Source: Diadema setosum (Eukaryota; Echinodermata; Echinoidea; Diadematoida; Diadematidae). From it: a stretch of 64,000 nucleotides of DNA. Under the pieces are notes generated by a model. That model was not told the DNA's origin. It was given only the letters and a program-made list of their open reading frames with translations, and did no database searches. Made by a program: the position numbers and the translations under genes. Positions 47,467-59,145 of the stretch are shown one piece after another. The stretch covers positions 30,445,885-30,509,884 of the forward strand of contig CM067075.1 in assembly GCA_033980235.1 (NCBI GenBank), given 5' to 3'. Position 1 is the stretch's first letter. The number at the start of each line of letters is the position of its first letter.

Positions 47467-48779
47467 CTAGACCATCTTATCCTGCCATGCAACCGCTCCC
47501 GCACTGTTGAAGTAATACTTGAGCGTATCCCTCTGGCGTTTGGCAAGCTCAGTGTCCCTGTTTCTCCTGATGGGCCTGTCCAAATCCTCTGTGATGGCGG
47601 CAGTTCTCCAAGCTCCAGGGATGAGGTTGTGCTGAGCATCCTCCTGATCCAACATGCGGACGTCCAGCGCCTGATAGCGCTTCCTGATGAGGTTGTGCAG
47701 CATGATGGCAGCTTCAACGAGCAGGCGGACTGTGTCTGGTTCCTGTCTCATCTGGCCAAGGAAGCACTGGAACCGCAAGGCCAGAATACCAAAGGCGTTT
47801 TCAACAACACGCCTTGCCCTAGACAGCCTGTAGTTGAAGATCTTCTGCTGTTGGTCAAGGTTATACGACGGCCATAGGGTTTCATCATGTACGTCCTCAT
47901 GGCGAAGGCACCGTCTCCCACGAAAAAGTACGGCATAGGGTGGTCGTCATCATCATGGGGTAGAGGAGCTGGATCTGGGATGCCTAAAGTGCCAGCATCA
48001 ATGCACTCCTTCAGTTCACTGTTGTTGTAGATCTGGGCATCAGATTGATGGTCAACCCCACCCACATCGATCCACAGGAACTGGTATTTTGAATCTACGA
48101 GAGCCATCAGGACAACCGAGAAGAACTGCTTGTATTTGAAGTAAAGGCTGCCTGAGTTGTTGGGCTTCTGAATACGGATGTGCTTTCCATCCAAGGCTCC
48201 CAGACAGTGAGGAAGATTCCATCTGGCTTCAAAATCACCTGCAACCTTAAGCCAGCCTTCATTGGTTGTGGGGAGGGAGATGACTTCTGCAGCATACTCA
48301 TCCATTATCGCTCTAGCTACATCAGGGACAAACTTCTGGATGGTTTCCTTGCCCACTCGGAAGTTGTAACCCAGCTCGGCATAGGTGGCCCCAGTGGCGA
48401 GATGGCGCAGGAAGACGCACAACTTTAGACCAGGGGGAATGGCCTTCCTGAAGTGGGTGTCCTTCTTCTGCAGGTGGGGTGTAAGCCTGATCAATAGCTC
48501 ATCAAACATCTCTGGGGACAACCTGGTGTAGTTCTTGAAATTCCTCTTGTCATTCTCCCTCAGCTCATTCATGAGGGTATGGTACTGTCCACGTTCGGCC
48601 CTCAGCTGTGGGTGGAGCATGGGTCTAAACCACCATGTGTGCTTCCTTTTCTTCTTACGAGGCTCTTCTTCTTCAGGATTGGCCACCATAAGTTGATAGG
48701 CAGTGGCCACCTCAGCATCTCTCATGATCTTCTGATGGAGCAGCATCATCACTCCAACATTATCAAAAGCCTCGGACAT
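47467..48779 (-). pseudogene. Harbinger transposase (HARBI1-like), one frameshift
   Basis: A DDE-type transposase of about 437 codons. From the start at 48779: an acidic/basic segment EEEEPRKKKRKH (residues 36-47), a helix-turn-helix-like region LRHLATGATYAELGYNF (124-140), the first catalytic Asp in GALDGKHI (197) and the second in FVGDGAF (289). After residue 305 the frame is lost by a net one-base deletion near 47861-47871. The rest, with the catalytic Glu in RARRVVENAFGILAL (codon at 47800-47802) and MLHNLIRKRY, continues in the next frame to a stop at 47467. All three acidic residues are present but in two frames, so no active protein is expected unless the base is an assembly error. Confidence 0.9.
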
Positions 48780-48859
48780 ATCGAAATTGTAAATATTTAG
48801 TAGAGATGTTGTTCATACAGCAGCTGAAGAGGTTCTGAACCAGGTAGTCGATGGCCGAT

Positions 48860-49163
48860 ATTTATATTGTCGGCAAGTAGCGCAAAGTGGCGGCAAGTTT
48901 AAACCAATTTTGCGACCTTTGGCACAAACTAATCACCAAGTGGCGCAAAGTAGCCGTCCATCGGTGCAAATGGCGCCAACATGGTGAAATTTGGAATCAA
49001 ATGGCCGTGTAATGGCGCGAACTGGCGCACCATTTTGAAGCAAGGCAGGTGGCATTTGGCGCACGCCATATGACACCCAGTTTATTCCACTTGCCGACAC
49101 ACATGCCGAGCGAACATTAATTCGGCGCCACAGCGAGCCACTACGCGCCAATCACATAATCTT
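48860..49163. repeat. right subterminal GGCGC-rich zone
   Basis: Repeated GTGGCGC, TGGCGCGAACT and GGCAAGT units between the transposase start and the right TIR. It also has to contain the transposase promoter, though no clear core promoter motif is seen. Confidence 0.65.
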
Positions 49164-49211
49164 TGGCGCGAACTGGCGCGAACTGGCGCCGGCCCAGTGG
49201 ACTCCTAGCAT
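49164..49211 (-). repeat. right TIR of the Harbinger element
   Basis: Exact inverted copy of 45302-45349, ending CCCAGTGGACTCCTAGCAT. Confidence 0.95.
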
Positions 49212-50828
49212 TATAACCGATGTATAGAAGAAGGATTAAAGGTTCATCGACGCCCATGACTTCAACTGATTCGCAGAGGGGTAAGGCATTGTAAGGGTGA
49301 CGTTCTTGAAACTCATGAATAGTATAGAATAATTATTGTATAAATGTTCTGCTGGTTAGAATGATGATTTTAATATTTTTTGTTGGGAGAATGTGGAAAT
49401 GTGTGAAACAATCCCTAAACACCTCAGAATCATTTGACTTTAAAACAGCAGCTGATTAATCTTCAATTACGATAATACACTCTCGATTCAGACACAAGAA
49501 ACATGTAGAAGAAAAATAACATCTTGCAAGACCCTTTCAGTATGAAGGAAAGAACAGAAGATCTAAATATTGACAGATTAACGCACATTGATTTTGCCTT
49601 AGACCTTTAACACACTTTTTTTATCTATTGAAATTTAAAGTATAAAAACACGGTCATTAACTTCGGAGTATACGGTACTCGTAAGTGAACTTAGGCTGAA
49701 TATACAGTGAATATGTAAACATAATTATATAAAGCAAAACCCTGTGCCTATTTCATTTCTAACCTGCTGTCAATTCTATGGAGATGAAAATAAAATAATT
49801 GTATGCATTTGGTTTTCACTTCTTTATTTTCATAAATATTTTCATGAAAGTAAAAATCAAAGTAAATATTCATTTTATCCTAAACAACATAATCCGTAAT
49901 ACATGGATATCGTTTATTCTTTTGCATGGGGCATTATATTTTGTTGAAAAAGATCCTATCTTTAGATGTGGGGTTCCTAATATCATGAGGAAGTTATAGA
50001 AATAGCGTGTTTGTCCAGCAAAATTGCTGAACAGAGTTTAAGTGCCAGAAAAGGTCGCAAACTGAGAAGAAAATGCAGAAATCATCGGATTAAATTCGAA
50101 TATGCATTTTGATGGGAGAGATGAGAAGGTTTAGGTCTGTTTGGAGGTTTTCTCCCTTTGTGTTTTCCTACTAAAACAAACAAACGACAACAACACACGC
50201 CGGCACCCTCGCTCTCACGCACTCACACTAATCGTCATTCAACCACGTCTCTTAAACTATATGACCAAAGACTTTACTGGGAGGAAGAAGGTGGGAAGTA
50301 GAAGGATAATCTGCTAAGCTTATACGAAGGTAATTACGCATAATTGTATCAGGAGACTTCCTTGCCTCGGGCAATCCCATTATTACGTCCATTCGACGAA
50401 TTTCCCCAAAGATAATGACAACGCGATGATAGCAAGTTCTGGCTCTACTTTTTGTCACCTCAAATCACCATGCTCCCCATTACACACAAATACACTCAAC
50501 GTACATACAAAACACGCAACGAACACACCATCAAACAGACACACACAGACACACAAACACACCACACACAAACATCTATACACGCACCACCCACACACAC
50601 GTCCCCGCTGGTGCCCACACGGGGGAATCAAGGAGAATCGGAGAGAGAGGCACCAACCCACCGATGCGCTTAAAAATCCGGGTCATCCAAGCCTCCGGAC
50701 AGCCATAGGTCTCAAAGTCCCATCGGATGGACAGCAGATGTCCGTACAACAAAGAAAGACAAAGGAGCGAATAGTCTTCTATGTTGTCCATTGGTCAAGA
50801 AGACCACCGAATATTGACAGCAAGCACC
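49212..50828. other. non-coding stretch
   Basis: AT-rich, then a CA-rich tract at about 50480-50600. No supported coding region. Confidence 0.5.
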
Positions 50829-51122
50829 GGGTGATGTTCGTTATTCCGAAGGTTCGTTAATCCAAATCTGGAGTGAGGTTGGTTTTCCAAATGTTTGTTA
50901 TTTCGTATGATACGTATGTTCTTTGATCAGGAAATGAAATAAGGTCCGTTATTCCGGAATTTTAAAAAAAAAAAGAAAAAAAAAAGGAAAAAGTGCGTAC
51001 TAACGACCCTTTGGAATTACGAACCTTCGGAATAACGAACCTTCGGAATAACGAACCTTTGGAATAATGAACCTCCGGAATAACGAACCTTCGGAATAAC
51101 GGACTTTCGGAAATCATTCCCA
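50829..51122. mobile_element. CGTTATTCCGAAGG element, copy 1
   Basis: Starts GGGTGATGTTCGTTATTCCG and ends with the inverted, more diverged form (GGAAATCATTCCC). The right half is five to six tandem GGAATAACGAACCTTC units. The left half carries the inverted unit and a CAGGAAATGAAATAAGGTCC spacer. A-rich centre. No gene. Confidence 0.6.
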
Positions 51123-51494
51123 TCTCCCTCCGCAAAGCATATTATAGACCAATGCTTTGCGCATACATCCTTTCGATCGGCTTGTGCAATATCCTGTTGC
51201 ATCGAACCTCGCAGGCATCTATCACTGTCGATAAAACACAACCACAATTATATCAAGCACGTCCCGTAAGTCGTGCAGACACATAACCACACAAATCAAA
51301 AGTTCAAGTGCGATTTCACACCATAATTTGAAAGAGAAGAGTACAATCAGACGACGGAAAAAAGATACGTAGAACATGATCAGAATGTGAGGTAGATACA
51401 AGAGAAAAAAGATACGAACGTAATAGTTTTCCACTTTTTCACCGAAATTAATCGCAACGACAATTTCAATGTAGTATATAGGCAACGGTTTCAT

Positions 51495-51853
51495 GGGTTG
51501 CAGTTGTTATTCCGAAGGTTCGTCAATCCGAAATAAAATTAAGTTCGTAATTCCGAAGGTTCATTAGTACGCACCTTCTTTTCATTTGCGGGTGGACGGA
51601 GCTTGTTTCATTTCCGGATTAACGTACTTTCGAAATGACGAATTTTATTTCATTTTCGGTTGAACGAATCTTCCGAATAACGAACCTTATTTCATTTTCG
51701 GAATTACAAACCTTCGGAATAATGAATCCTTGATACAATTCCACCTATGCTCGAATTAACGAGCCCTTCTTCATTTTCGCATAAACGAACAGCCAGGTGT
51801 ACGGAATTCGTGTGTTTCGGAAAAACTGACCTTCGGAATAACGACCATCACCC
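51495..51853. mobile_element. CGTTATTCCGAAGG element, copy 2
   Basis: Starts GGGTTGCAGTTGTTATTCCG and ends CTTCGGAATAACGACCATCA followed by CCC. Its ends match those of copy 1, 372 bases upstream. Spacers repeat TTATTTCATTTTCGG between units. No target duplication could be seen. Confidence 0.6.
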
Positions 51854-52029
51854 ACTATAAAATCAGCTCAACTCTCAAACCAATTTTTCATGCAAGTATA
51901 GATATTTATCATGTGAGTCATGTTTTCGGTCGATGAGTTAGCAAAAAAAAAACTTAATATTGGGGTATAACATCACTACGATGATTGGAAGCGAAGGATA
52001 CGTCTTATTAATTTTCTTTTAAAATTTCA

Positions 52030-52177
52030 GGGGCCCGTTTCATAAAACTTGTCATCAGTGACAACTGCCACATTTCTATGACAAATTTGCTCTCAGCCAA
52101 TCAGATGCAAGGATTTCAGTAGCTTGTCACATCTATGACAACTTGTTACTGATGACAAGTTTTATGAAACGGGCCCA
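52030..52177. mobile_element. 148-bp MITE with GGGCCCGTTTCATAAA ends
   Basis: The first 29 bases (GGGCCCGTTTCATAAAACTT and on) are the exact complement of the right end, and pairing continues with gaps. Interior about 60 bases, including CAGCCAATCAGATGCAAGGA. Shares its terminal motif with 31973-32154 but not its interior. Confidence 0.75.
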
Positions 52178-55004
52178 TGGTCGAAAAGAAGCTTAGAGAA
52201 GATTAGCGTATTTGGTCAGCGGGAGATTTGCGAGGCTACGACAACTCTCACATGCTTTGTAATATCTTCATGTGAAATTATACGCTTTGATTATATTCTA
52301 CTGGAAATAAAATAGGATAAATGAATGAAAAGATAATGGTTGTCTGTTGTTTTTTGTTTCGTGACAACATATTTAAATCTAAATTTCCATAATTTTCTCC
52401 CTTTACATTTAATTTGGATCAAACATTGTTTGTTTCTATGTTTGTGTGTAACATTAGAAATAGTTTGAATGTGTGTCTGTGAAATAATGTGCCTGTGTGT
52501 GTGCGTGGGTGTGTGTGTGTGGGCGTGTGTGCGAACACTGGCTCGTTAATGTGTAATGTGAGTCATAAATCTATAAACACTGCACAAGATTTAATGCGTG
52601 TAATAAGTCTTCATTGGCAACGGGTATTTTTTTTTTTTTTTTTAGTATTCAGCAGACATTTATACTCCCTTCTCAGTGGCTCTCTATGAAATGAGCGTTG
52701 AGCCACTCCTTGGGTGGCTTAAAAAGATTAACAGTACGCATCACCACTCAAAATAACATCTCATTCTTCGCACGTAATATGAGTCCCAAATACCCCGTTA
52801 TCATCTTCACCACTTAATGGTATAAAGGTGATTTGAGAACAGCTTAAGAGTCTTTGTGGCAAACCCCTGCCTTCCCATCCTCACCCGTTCCCCCCCCCCC
52901 CAAAAAAAAGAGAGAAATGTGTTGCGCCCACACAAGGAGGTATTTCCGGACACGATGTGCGTGAGGAAAAACCCAATCAGGATTCTACTTCTTCATATAC
53001 CCTTTGAGGTTTTCTTCTTTTTCTTAACCGATATCCTTGTTTATTCACAACTGTGCCGACAAATTTGGCTGGTACAGCATAAATGTTCAAAGCATAGACC
53101 TCTCTTTTGCGACTCTGGTGTCTGAAAAAAGGTAACAACAACAATAAAAACATAAACATGAAAAGCTATACGGGTTTCCACCTGATTTCGTTGGTTGCAC
53201 TTGTACGTGATAAACGAGACATTGGACCGGGCATCACGCAACACTGAGCTTGTTCGCAAAGGCATGCAGCAATTTCGGAACAAAATGCATGTGAATTTGG
53301 TATCTCCTTCGTCTTTTATTTTCTGCCTTTTTTTTTCTTTTTTCTTTCTTCTTCATCTGCACATGAGGGATATGACACCGCGCGAATTTTCGTCGAATTT
53401 CCTGAACGTGTCGAGCCCTAATTTCATTTCGTAATTCTGCTTCATCTCATCTGCTTGAAATTCGCATTGGATCCGACCAAAAGATGCCAATCTATTTCTA
53501 AAAACCTTTTTTGTTTCTGTTTTTGTATTGCTGGAAGAGATGTAATCTTTAGGAGACCGATTAAGGGCGTGTGCTGATTTAATTATAATATCTCCTGTTA
53601 TGGAGTACTCTGTAAGTACAAATGCAGATGGTAGTTTGTTTGTATGTTACTAAAGGACAGCTTTGTGAATTAGTATACTGAATTTATCATCGCTGGATTC
53701 CATTCTTGTAATTATCATTTTTCTGAACACTTGAAGTTTGTGTGTTTTTTTCTTTTCCACAAGTAAAGTTAAGGAAACTTTACCCAGGAAATGCAAAAAG
53801 TGAAAACGAAAATGGAAAAATAAGAGGGAATAGATTCGTCATACCTAATTTAAATCAAGTTGTTGTTAGAGAAGAGCATGTCTAAATTCCTTTTGCGAGC
53901 ATCTTTTATAGCTTGTTTTTTTTTATACCGAAATAAACGAATAGAAGAATAAACTTGCAGAGTCTGAGTAATTTCAATAATCAGTTTGTTGAATAAAAGG
54001 AATGCCTTACATTTTTTAACGCTTTTTTGAATTTCGTCTGTCATTTATCTTCTACATCAGGTGCGGTACTACGTAACCACGTAAGTGATGAAAATATAAA
54101 ACAGACAACATCGATGATGTGCAATCATGAATGTTTATATGGTGAGATTTTCTATGATCAAACACGAATTCGTAAAAACCACATTACATACTCTGACAGA
54201 TGAAGAAATGAAATATTCCACCAAATACTTTGACTATGGGGAAAAGGAAAAAACATATTACGCACATTGCCAAATGCTATTTTTTTTTTTGTTTTATTCT
54301 GTTTCACCTCTTTGACAAACTAATTCTAGCGAGTGATGTGCTTCTTTTAGAATGTTTAAAATGTTTTTGTCAAAGTCATCGCTGGTTCCGAGTAGCGGCG
54401 TTTTGATTTGATTGATTGCAAGTATCAGTGTAAAGAGAAAAAAAAATACGTCACACACTCGTTTTTAATATGTGTTTTTGCACCTGAAAACAAAGTTTAG
54501 ACTAACAGCTAACTGAGCTGATTCCGAAGTGAGGTCGTCACGATTGTTCGTCGGCTTTATAGCCCCCTCTACGAGGTTTAAAGCGGGCACGGGGTATCAT
54601 CGGCTACTGTTTCATATTTGGGGAAGCCCGTTTCATTATTGGGCTGTTCTGTCTGATGGAGGTATTACGAGGACGTCTGGTACCATTACACAAATTGAAT
54701 GGGGAAGCTGCCAAGGTACTTCGTTGATGAATTGGACGGTATCGCGTCTCGTATCTCGTCTTCAAGCCATAAACCACGGGGTGAGATTTCCCCCGATAGT
54801 CTCGTTATAGGAGGGGATTCTCGTCGGCCTGTCCCAGACTTTATTGCGATGGAAGGGATAATAATGGGAATGTTTTGCAGGCATACTGTATACTGTCACC
54901 ATACCGCGGCCAACATTCATTAAAAGTAAAACAAACGAAATAGCGCGTGGTCCTAAATCGACGAGGTTCTCTCGTAAAGCTACCATAATGTGTGCAGATT
55001 TAAA
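52178..55004. other. non-coding stretch
   Basis: TG-rich at 52490-52535, a T-run at 52627-52643 and a C-run/A-run junction at 52890-52909. Small frames at 52856-54044 and 54529-54986 have no recognisable motif. Confidence 0.5.
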
Positions 55005-55302
55005 GGGGTCATCCCACTAGACCGACACCCACGAGTCATACAGCCCACGAGACCGACATTGAAAACAGGTCCATAAGTCATACAGCCCATGAGATCGACA
55101 TTAGGCAAATGAAGCCCATGAGTTCGACACTAGGTAAAAACAGCCCACGAGTTCGACAGATACAACACGGGGCTTAATCGTGTTAATGTATCGGTCTCGT
55201 GGGCCTTGTTAGCTTAGTGTCGAACTCATGGACTGTGTGACTTGTGAGCTGTATAACTCATGGGCTGTATGACTCGTGGGTGTCGGTCTCGTGACGTGCA
55301 CC
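55005..55302. mobile_element. hAT-like palindromic MITE, copy 2
   Basis: Starts GGGGTCATCCCACTAGACCG and ends CGGTCTCGTGACGTGCACC, with the same internal CACGAGTCATACAGCCC units and inverted right half as 39708-40032. GATTTAAA (54997-55004) and GATTTGAA (55303-55310) flank it: an 8-bp target duplication with one change. Confidence 0.82.
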
Positions 55303-55541
55303 GATTTGAATTCGTCTATCCTCATTCACCCGGGTGTTGACTTTCAATCGGAAAATACGTAAACAGCAAGACGTAATCATGATAAAGTATTTTCATTAAG
55401 TATTTTGTCGACTGTCTGTAATCTGTACTGTTTGCGAGATCGTATCCCTTCCGTGTCGTGCAAAGGGACATTACCGCTGCTATAAATTACGACATTATTG
55501 CGCCACAGCAGGTTATAACCATCGTGCCATTAGTCTCCGTA

Positions 55542-56240
55542 TATGTGACCCTGCACCTCAAAACAAACAAAAAGTCGCCAGACATGAATTTTTAGTTAAG
55601 ACCATATTCTGAAAGAGCAGACTTTAAGCTTTAAAATGATGTATCACTCAAATCAAATGGACTCTCCTAACCTATCTAAATATTGGAAAGAAAGCAGAAA
55701 CTCAGGAAAAGTATAAACTGAGAAAAGAGGCTCTGAAGTACAGTGTCTATTCAAGCGCTTAATCTTTACCAAACCGTGCTGGCTGTGCGATGAATGGGAC
55801 AAAAAACAGGAAGTAACCCACCAGAGTAACAACAATGAAGGGATTATCAGATTAAACTGAAATTAAGCATGTCTCATTAACACATTCTGTCCATAATCAA
55901 TGCCAACTTTCAAAGCAGTAGCACTATCCTTTTTTAATAGTTATTAGAGTTGAAAGTGAAGAGTGTGGACTAGGTTTTTCAGAAATGAAAAAGGGATTCT
56001 AAAGACACACCTATAATCAGACTGTTCTACCAAAAATGTTCGAGATAAACTGCTAAAAATCACACTTTCCTGCCCTCTTTACGATACCAAATTTTAGCAT
56101 AATGTAAAAGAAGACCCGTTCTTTCAGAAAATATGAAAAAGTCAAGTTCGGCTAGGTTGACCCATTTTCACTTATTTTCAGTCCTCACGCAAAATCAGTG
56201 TGTGCGACTTTATGTTCGTTTTGAGGTGCACGGTCACATA
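55542..56240. mobile_element. 699-bp TA-flanked element with TATGTGACC ends
   Basis: The left 37 bases (TATGTGACCCTGCACCTCAA and on) match the reverse complement of the right end with three differences. TA lies outside both ends, compatible with a Tc1/mariner-type duplication. The interior has no transposase frame. A diverged relative lies at 22508-22858. Confidence 0.75.
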
Positions 56241-58414
56241 TAATGAGGGAAGTAGAATCGGTAATTGCGCATGCCCTCTCCCCCAAACTAAAAAAAAAAA
56301 AAAAATAAAAAAGAAAAGAATGACTGTGTAAGCCAAATAACCTATATCACTTTATAGATCGAGGTTCCAACGGAATGCGCTTTGATCATAATGCATGGAT
56401 CAAACGCTGTCAGCGAATAACACCAGGGGTACCAGGCTCTTGTGAAAGCATTCATTCCCAAAGTCGACGCAGTGTCCTACAGAGCAACTCTTTAGGTTTC
56501 CAGGCGAGTTTGAAAAACAAAAAAACAAAACAAACAAACAAACAAAATACAAATAAAAAGGAGCCCGAACACAATAACCATTTTTGGTTCTATCTGTATT
56601 TCAAAGTTCAAAGATAATCAAAGTTGTGCGATATTTCACTCGAACTCCTCAACATCGTCTATGTTTATAGAACACAATTATGAAATAAATAAACAAACAA
56701 AAAACAAACAAAATATACTGTCTGCCGTACATGCACAAAATAAAACACCACATCAAATGGTGATTTATAGCCCCAGGAAATATGACCGTGAAGCCAAGCG
56801 TGTATATTTCAAGTGTATTTCCGTTACACTATTACCTTCTTGATCGATCTGAGCACAAAAAAAAAGAGAAATTGATGAAGAATATAGTAAACAACCTGTA
56901 ACTTACACGCGACATAGATAATCATGACTCGAAATTCTTTTTTTTTCCTGCAACGAATACCGACATACGGCGACATTGCTATTTTCCTCGCTGCTTACTC
57001 AGTCCTGGTAAGTTACGGACGGTGTTTTGTAACTTGAAAATGATAAGGATATTGACGTCGACGCGATGGCACGCGGCGTGCGCTAATTCTGTTATGTGAT
57101 TTGGTCGATGTATATTATGTATTACGAACTAAGACTTTTTCTTTCATGTCTTTGCCATTGATTGAAAAAGTGCCCTCCAACGATGTGAATAGGCTCTTAT
57201 TATCCTGTGTTTGAGAAATTTATATGATGAGCGTGGTCAGTGAGTGATTTATAAGCTAGCTCAGTAATTCCCGTCATTAGCATACAGGCAACTTTGAATT
57301 GACTCCTCATAAAAATGTACCGTCATAAGAGCAAGTCTAAATTAGTTTGAGAGACTGAACAATACAAACTCGCACAAATGCCAGAATTGATCGAGAGAAT
57401 GATTTCATAAAATTGTATGAGATGAATCTTCCCTCTTCCGCCGTAAAAATGGAAAATGACATAACAATAAGAATACTCAGGGCCATCAAGAAATAAGATC
57501 AGAATTCAGAAAAAAGGGCCAATAGATACAGTGCCTATTTATTTTTTTTTTACTAGAATCATTGGAAAGGGTGTTTTTATTTTTCTTAAACAAAAGCTGT
57601 CTCTACAAATGGAAAAAAAGGCTGTGAAGCTTGAGATTATAAAAAAAAGTCTGGTGAGCTTTGATGCAAACGACAACGTGATACGTAAAGTGGAGTTTTC
57701 ATCGCTCAAATTGGAAGATACGCTTCACCGTATTCAGCATATATCTATAACTTATTGCTACACACACAAAACATCATTCAGCTATGAATACTGCAATGAT
57801 TACCATTGCACTTAGAGGAATTGGTATGAATATTCCATTACTGATTTCAGCGAAAGAGCAGATCAACATGTAATGCCAATTTTCTTTGCCCTTGGGCGAC
57901 CCCCCCCCCCCTTCCTCTCTCATTTTGTGTAAAATTATCCACTTGTTTTTGTGACCCTGGGCAAACAATTTCAGCAGACCTCAACCTTGTTTTATGAATA
58001 TGGAATTACAACGTTTTCAATTCTTTGTCGCCATCCTCTTTGATCCGATTTAAATCGATATGAAGGAAGAACTGGAACAGAACGGACATTTTCGTCTATG
58101 AAAGTGCACAATGATAATGCGTGACTTTTGCGTGTTTCGAAAAGAGACCATAACTTCTCTCCGTATTCAAAATAAGTATGCATTGTACCCTGGTACTTTT
58201 TATCTGACTTCTACGAAAGTAAACTATACTTATTGTACATGTCTACCAGGTGTTTCTGTAGAATGTCAAAACCGTTCGGGCTGTGCTTAACACACACTTT
58301 AGTTGTTTTTTCCCCATGATCTTGATTGAGTCTTTTCAAGTCGTACATAAATAAACAATTACACATAAACAAACAAAGAAACAAACAAAACCGCACTTAA
58401 ACTCACAATAGGTA
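56241..58414. other. non-coding stretch
   Basis: A-run at about 56290-56305, AAC/AAAC-rich tracts at 56515-56560 and 56685-56715, C-run at 57901-57911. The plus frame at 57531-57815 has a passable peptide but no splice borders and no motif. Confidence 0.45.
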
Positions 58415-58466
58415 CATTGTGGGAGTATCCTATTGTTTAACCCCATAGACAAATACTCCCATAATG
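58415..58466. repeat. 52-bp hairpin
   Basis: CATTGTGGGAGTA and TACTCCCATAATG form 13-base arms with one mismatch, separated by 26 bases. Confidence 0.35.
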
Positions 58467-58759
58467 TCATTTTTACATCTCAAACAGTGCTGACTAAATA
58501 GAGGAAAACGTAACATATGACTATATTGTTACCGCAGTATATCTTCAACTACAATTCAAGTCGCATACTCCATGATTTTTAATATCTTTGTATAAGATGA
58601 GCTGGTGCAGTGAACGCGGTTTTGGCCCCTTTTTTGTTAGCTGCAGTATACTAACATGGTTTATATCAAAGAATAGTGATATTCGTCAGTAAATTTAATT
58701 GTGCTACATTTAGGGATGAATGTTTTTAGTCATTTCAATCTTTGCCAGTGATTTTCCCA

Positions 58760-59145
58760 GATGTCATTAGTTTCGCTGATGATACAATATTTTATGTACT
58801 TTCAGATACAAATGATTCTGTTGTGCATGCACCTTATAGTGATTTATTGAAATTGGAAGAATGGGTTGCGTAGTGGCAGCTTAGTGTTTATTCCGTTTCA
58901 TTTTCGTTTAAGAAGTGCATTATGTTAAGGCTTGGGAAACAAAACACAGATATGCAAATCGAGTATCATAATACTCCATCACTATTTCCATACTGGAGAG
59001 AGATTGATGTATTGTTGCTCTTAATGAGGTCCATGTCGGGAAGAAGTTAGAGGTTCTAGTAGACTCAAAACTGTCATTCAAAGAGTACATTTTCCCAGCA
59101 ACTTTGAAAGCTAAAAGAGTGCTAGGTATTATTACAGGTACATAG
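58760..59145 (+). pseudogene. decayed LINE reverse transcriptase fragment
   Basis: A short piece of RT from a second, different LINE. The frame from 58760 reads DVISFADDTIFYVLSD, the FADD catalytic motif and following strand, then the downstream L.KLEEWV segment until a stop at 58871. In another frame, 59026-59145 gives GKKLEVLVDSKLSFKEYI and KAKRVLGII, matching the conserved LGV.D..LSF..H block after the polymerase core. Stops, a frameshift and missing ends show it is dead. It is not a copy of the LINE at 36-39 kb, whose wording differs in both motifs. Confidence 0.75.

Larger units (their letters stand above)
45302..49211 (-). mobile_element. PIF/Harbinger DNA transposon, 3.9 kb
   Basis: A cut-and-paste element bounded by perfect 48-bp TIRs and carrying a minus-strand Harbinger transposase. 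Next to the TIRs are GGCGC/GCGCC-rich subterminal zones (to about 45790 on one side and from about 48860 on the other). The non-coding left half holds a 305-bp tandem duplication. I found no second open frame resembling the Myb/SANT-like partner protein usual in this superfamily. The exact ends are ambiguous because the outermost bases form the palindrome CTAG on both sides. The usual 3-bp duplication cannot be separated from it. Confidence 0.9.

Noticed and set aside
47104..47877. 257-codon plus-strand open frame
   Set aside because: About its last 140 codons (from near 47460) lie antisense to the Harbinger transposase, and the earlier part is AT-rich and without motifs. It is the shadow of the transposase.
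53850..54044. 64-codon minus frame with Lys-rich YKKKQAIKDARKR segment
   Set aside because: Suspected LINE remnant, but none of the RT motifs is present.
57531..57815. 94-codon plus frame
   Set aside because: The middle reads like protein, but there are no splice signals at its borders and the start is T- and A-rich. Not enough to call an exon.
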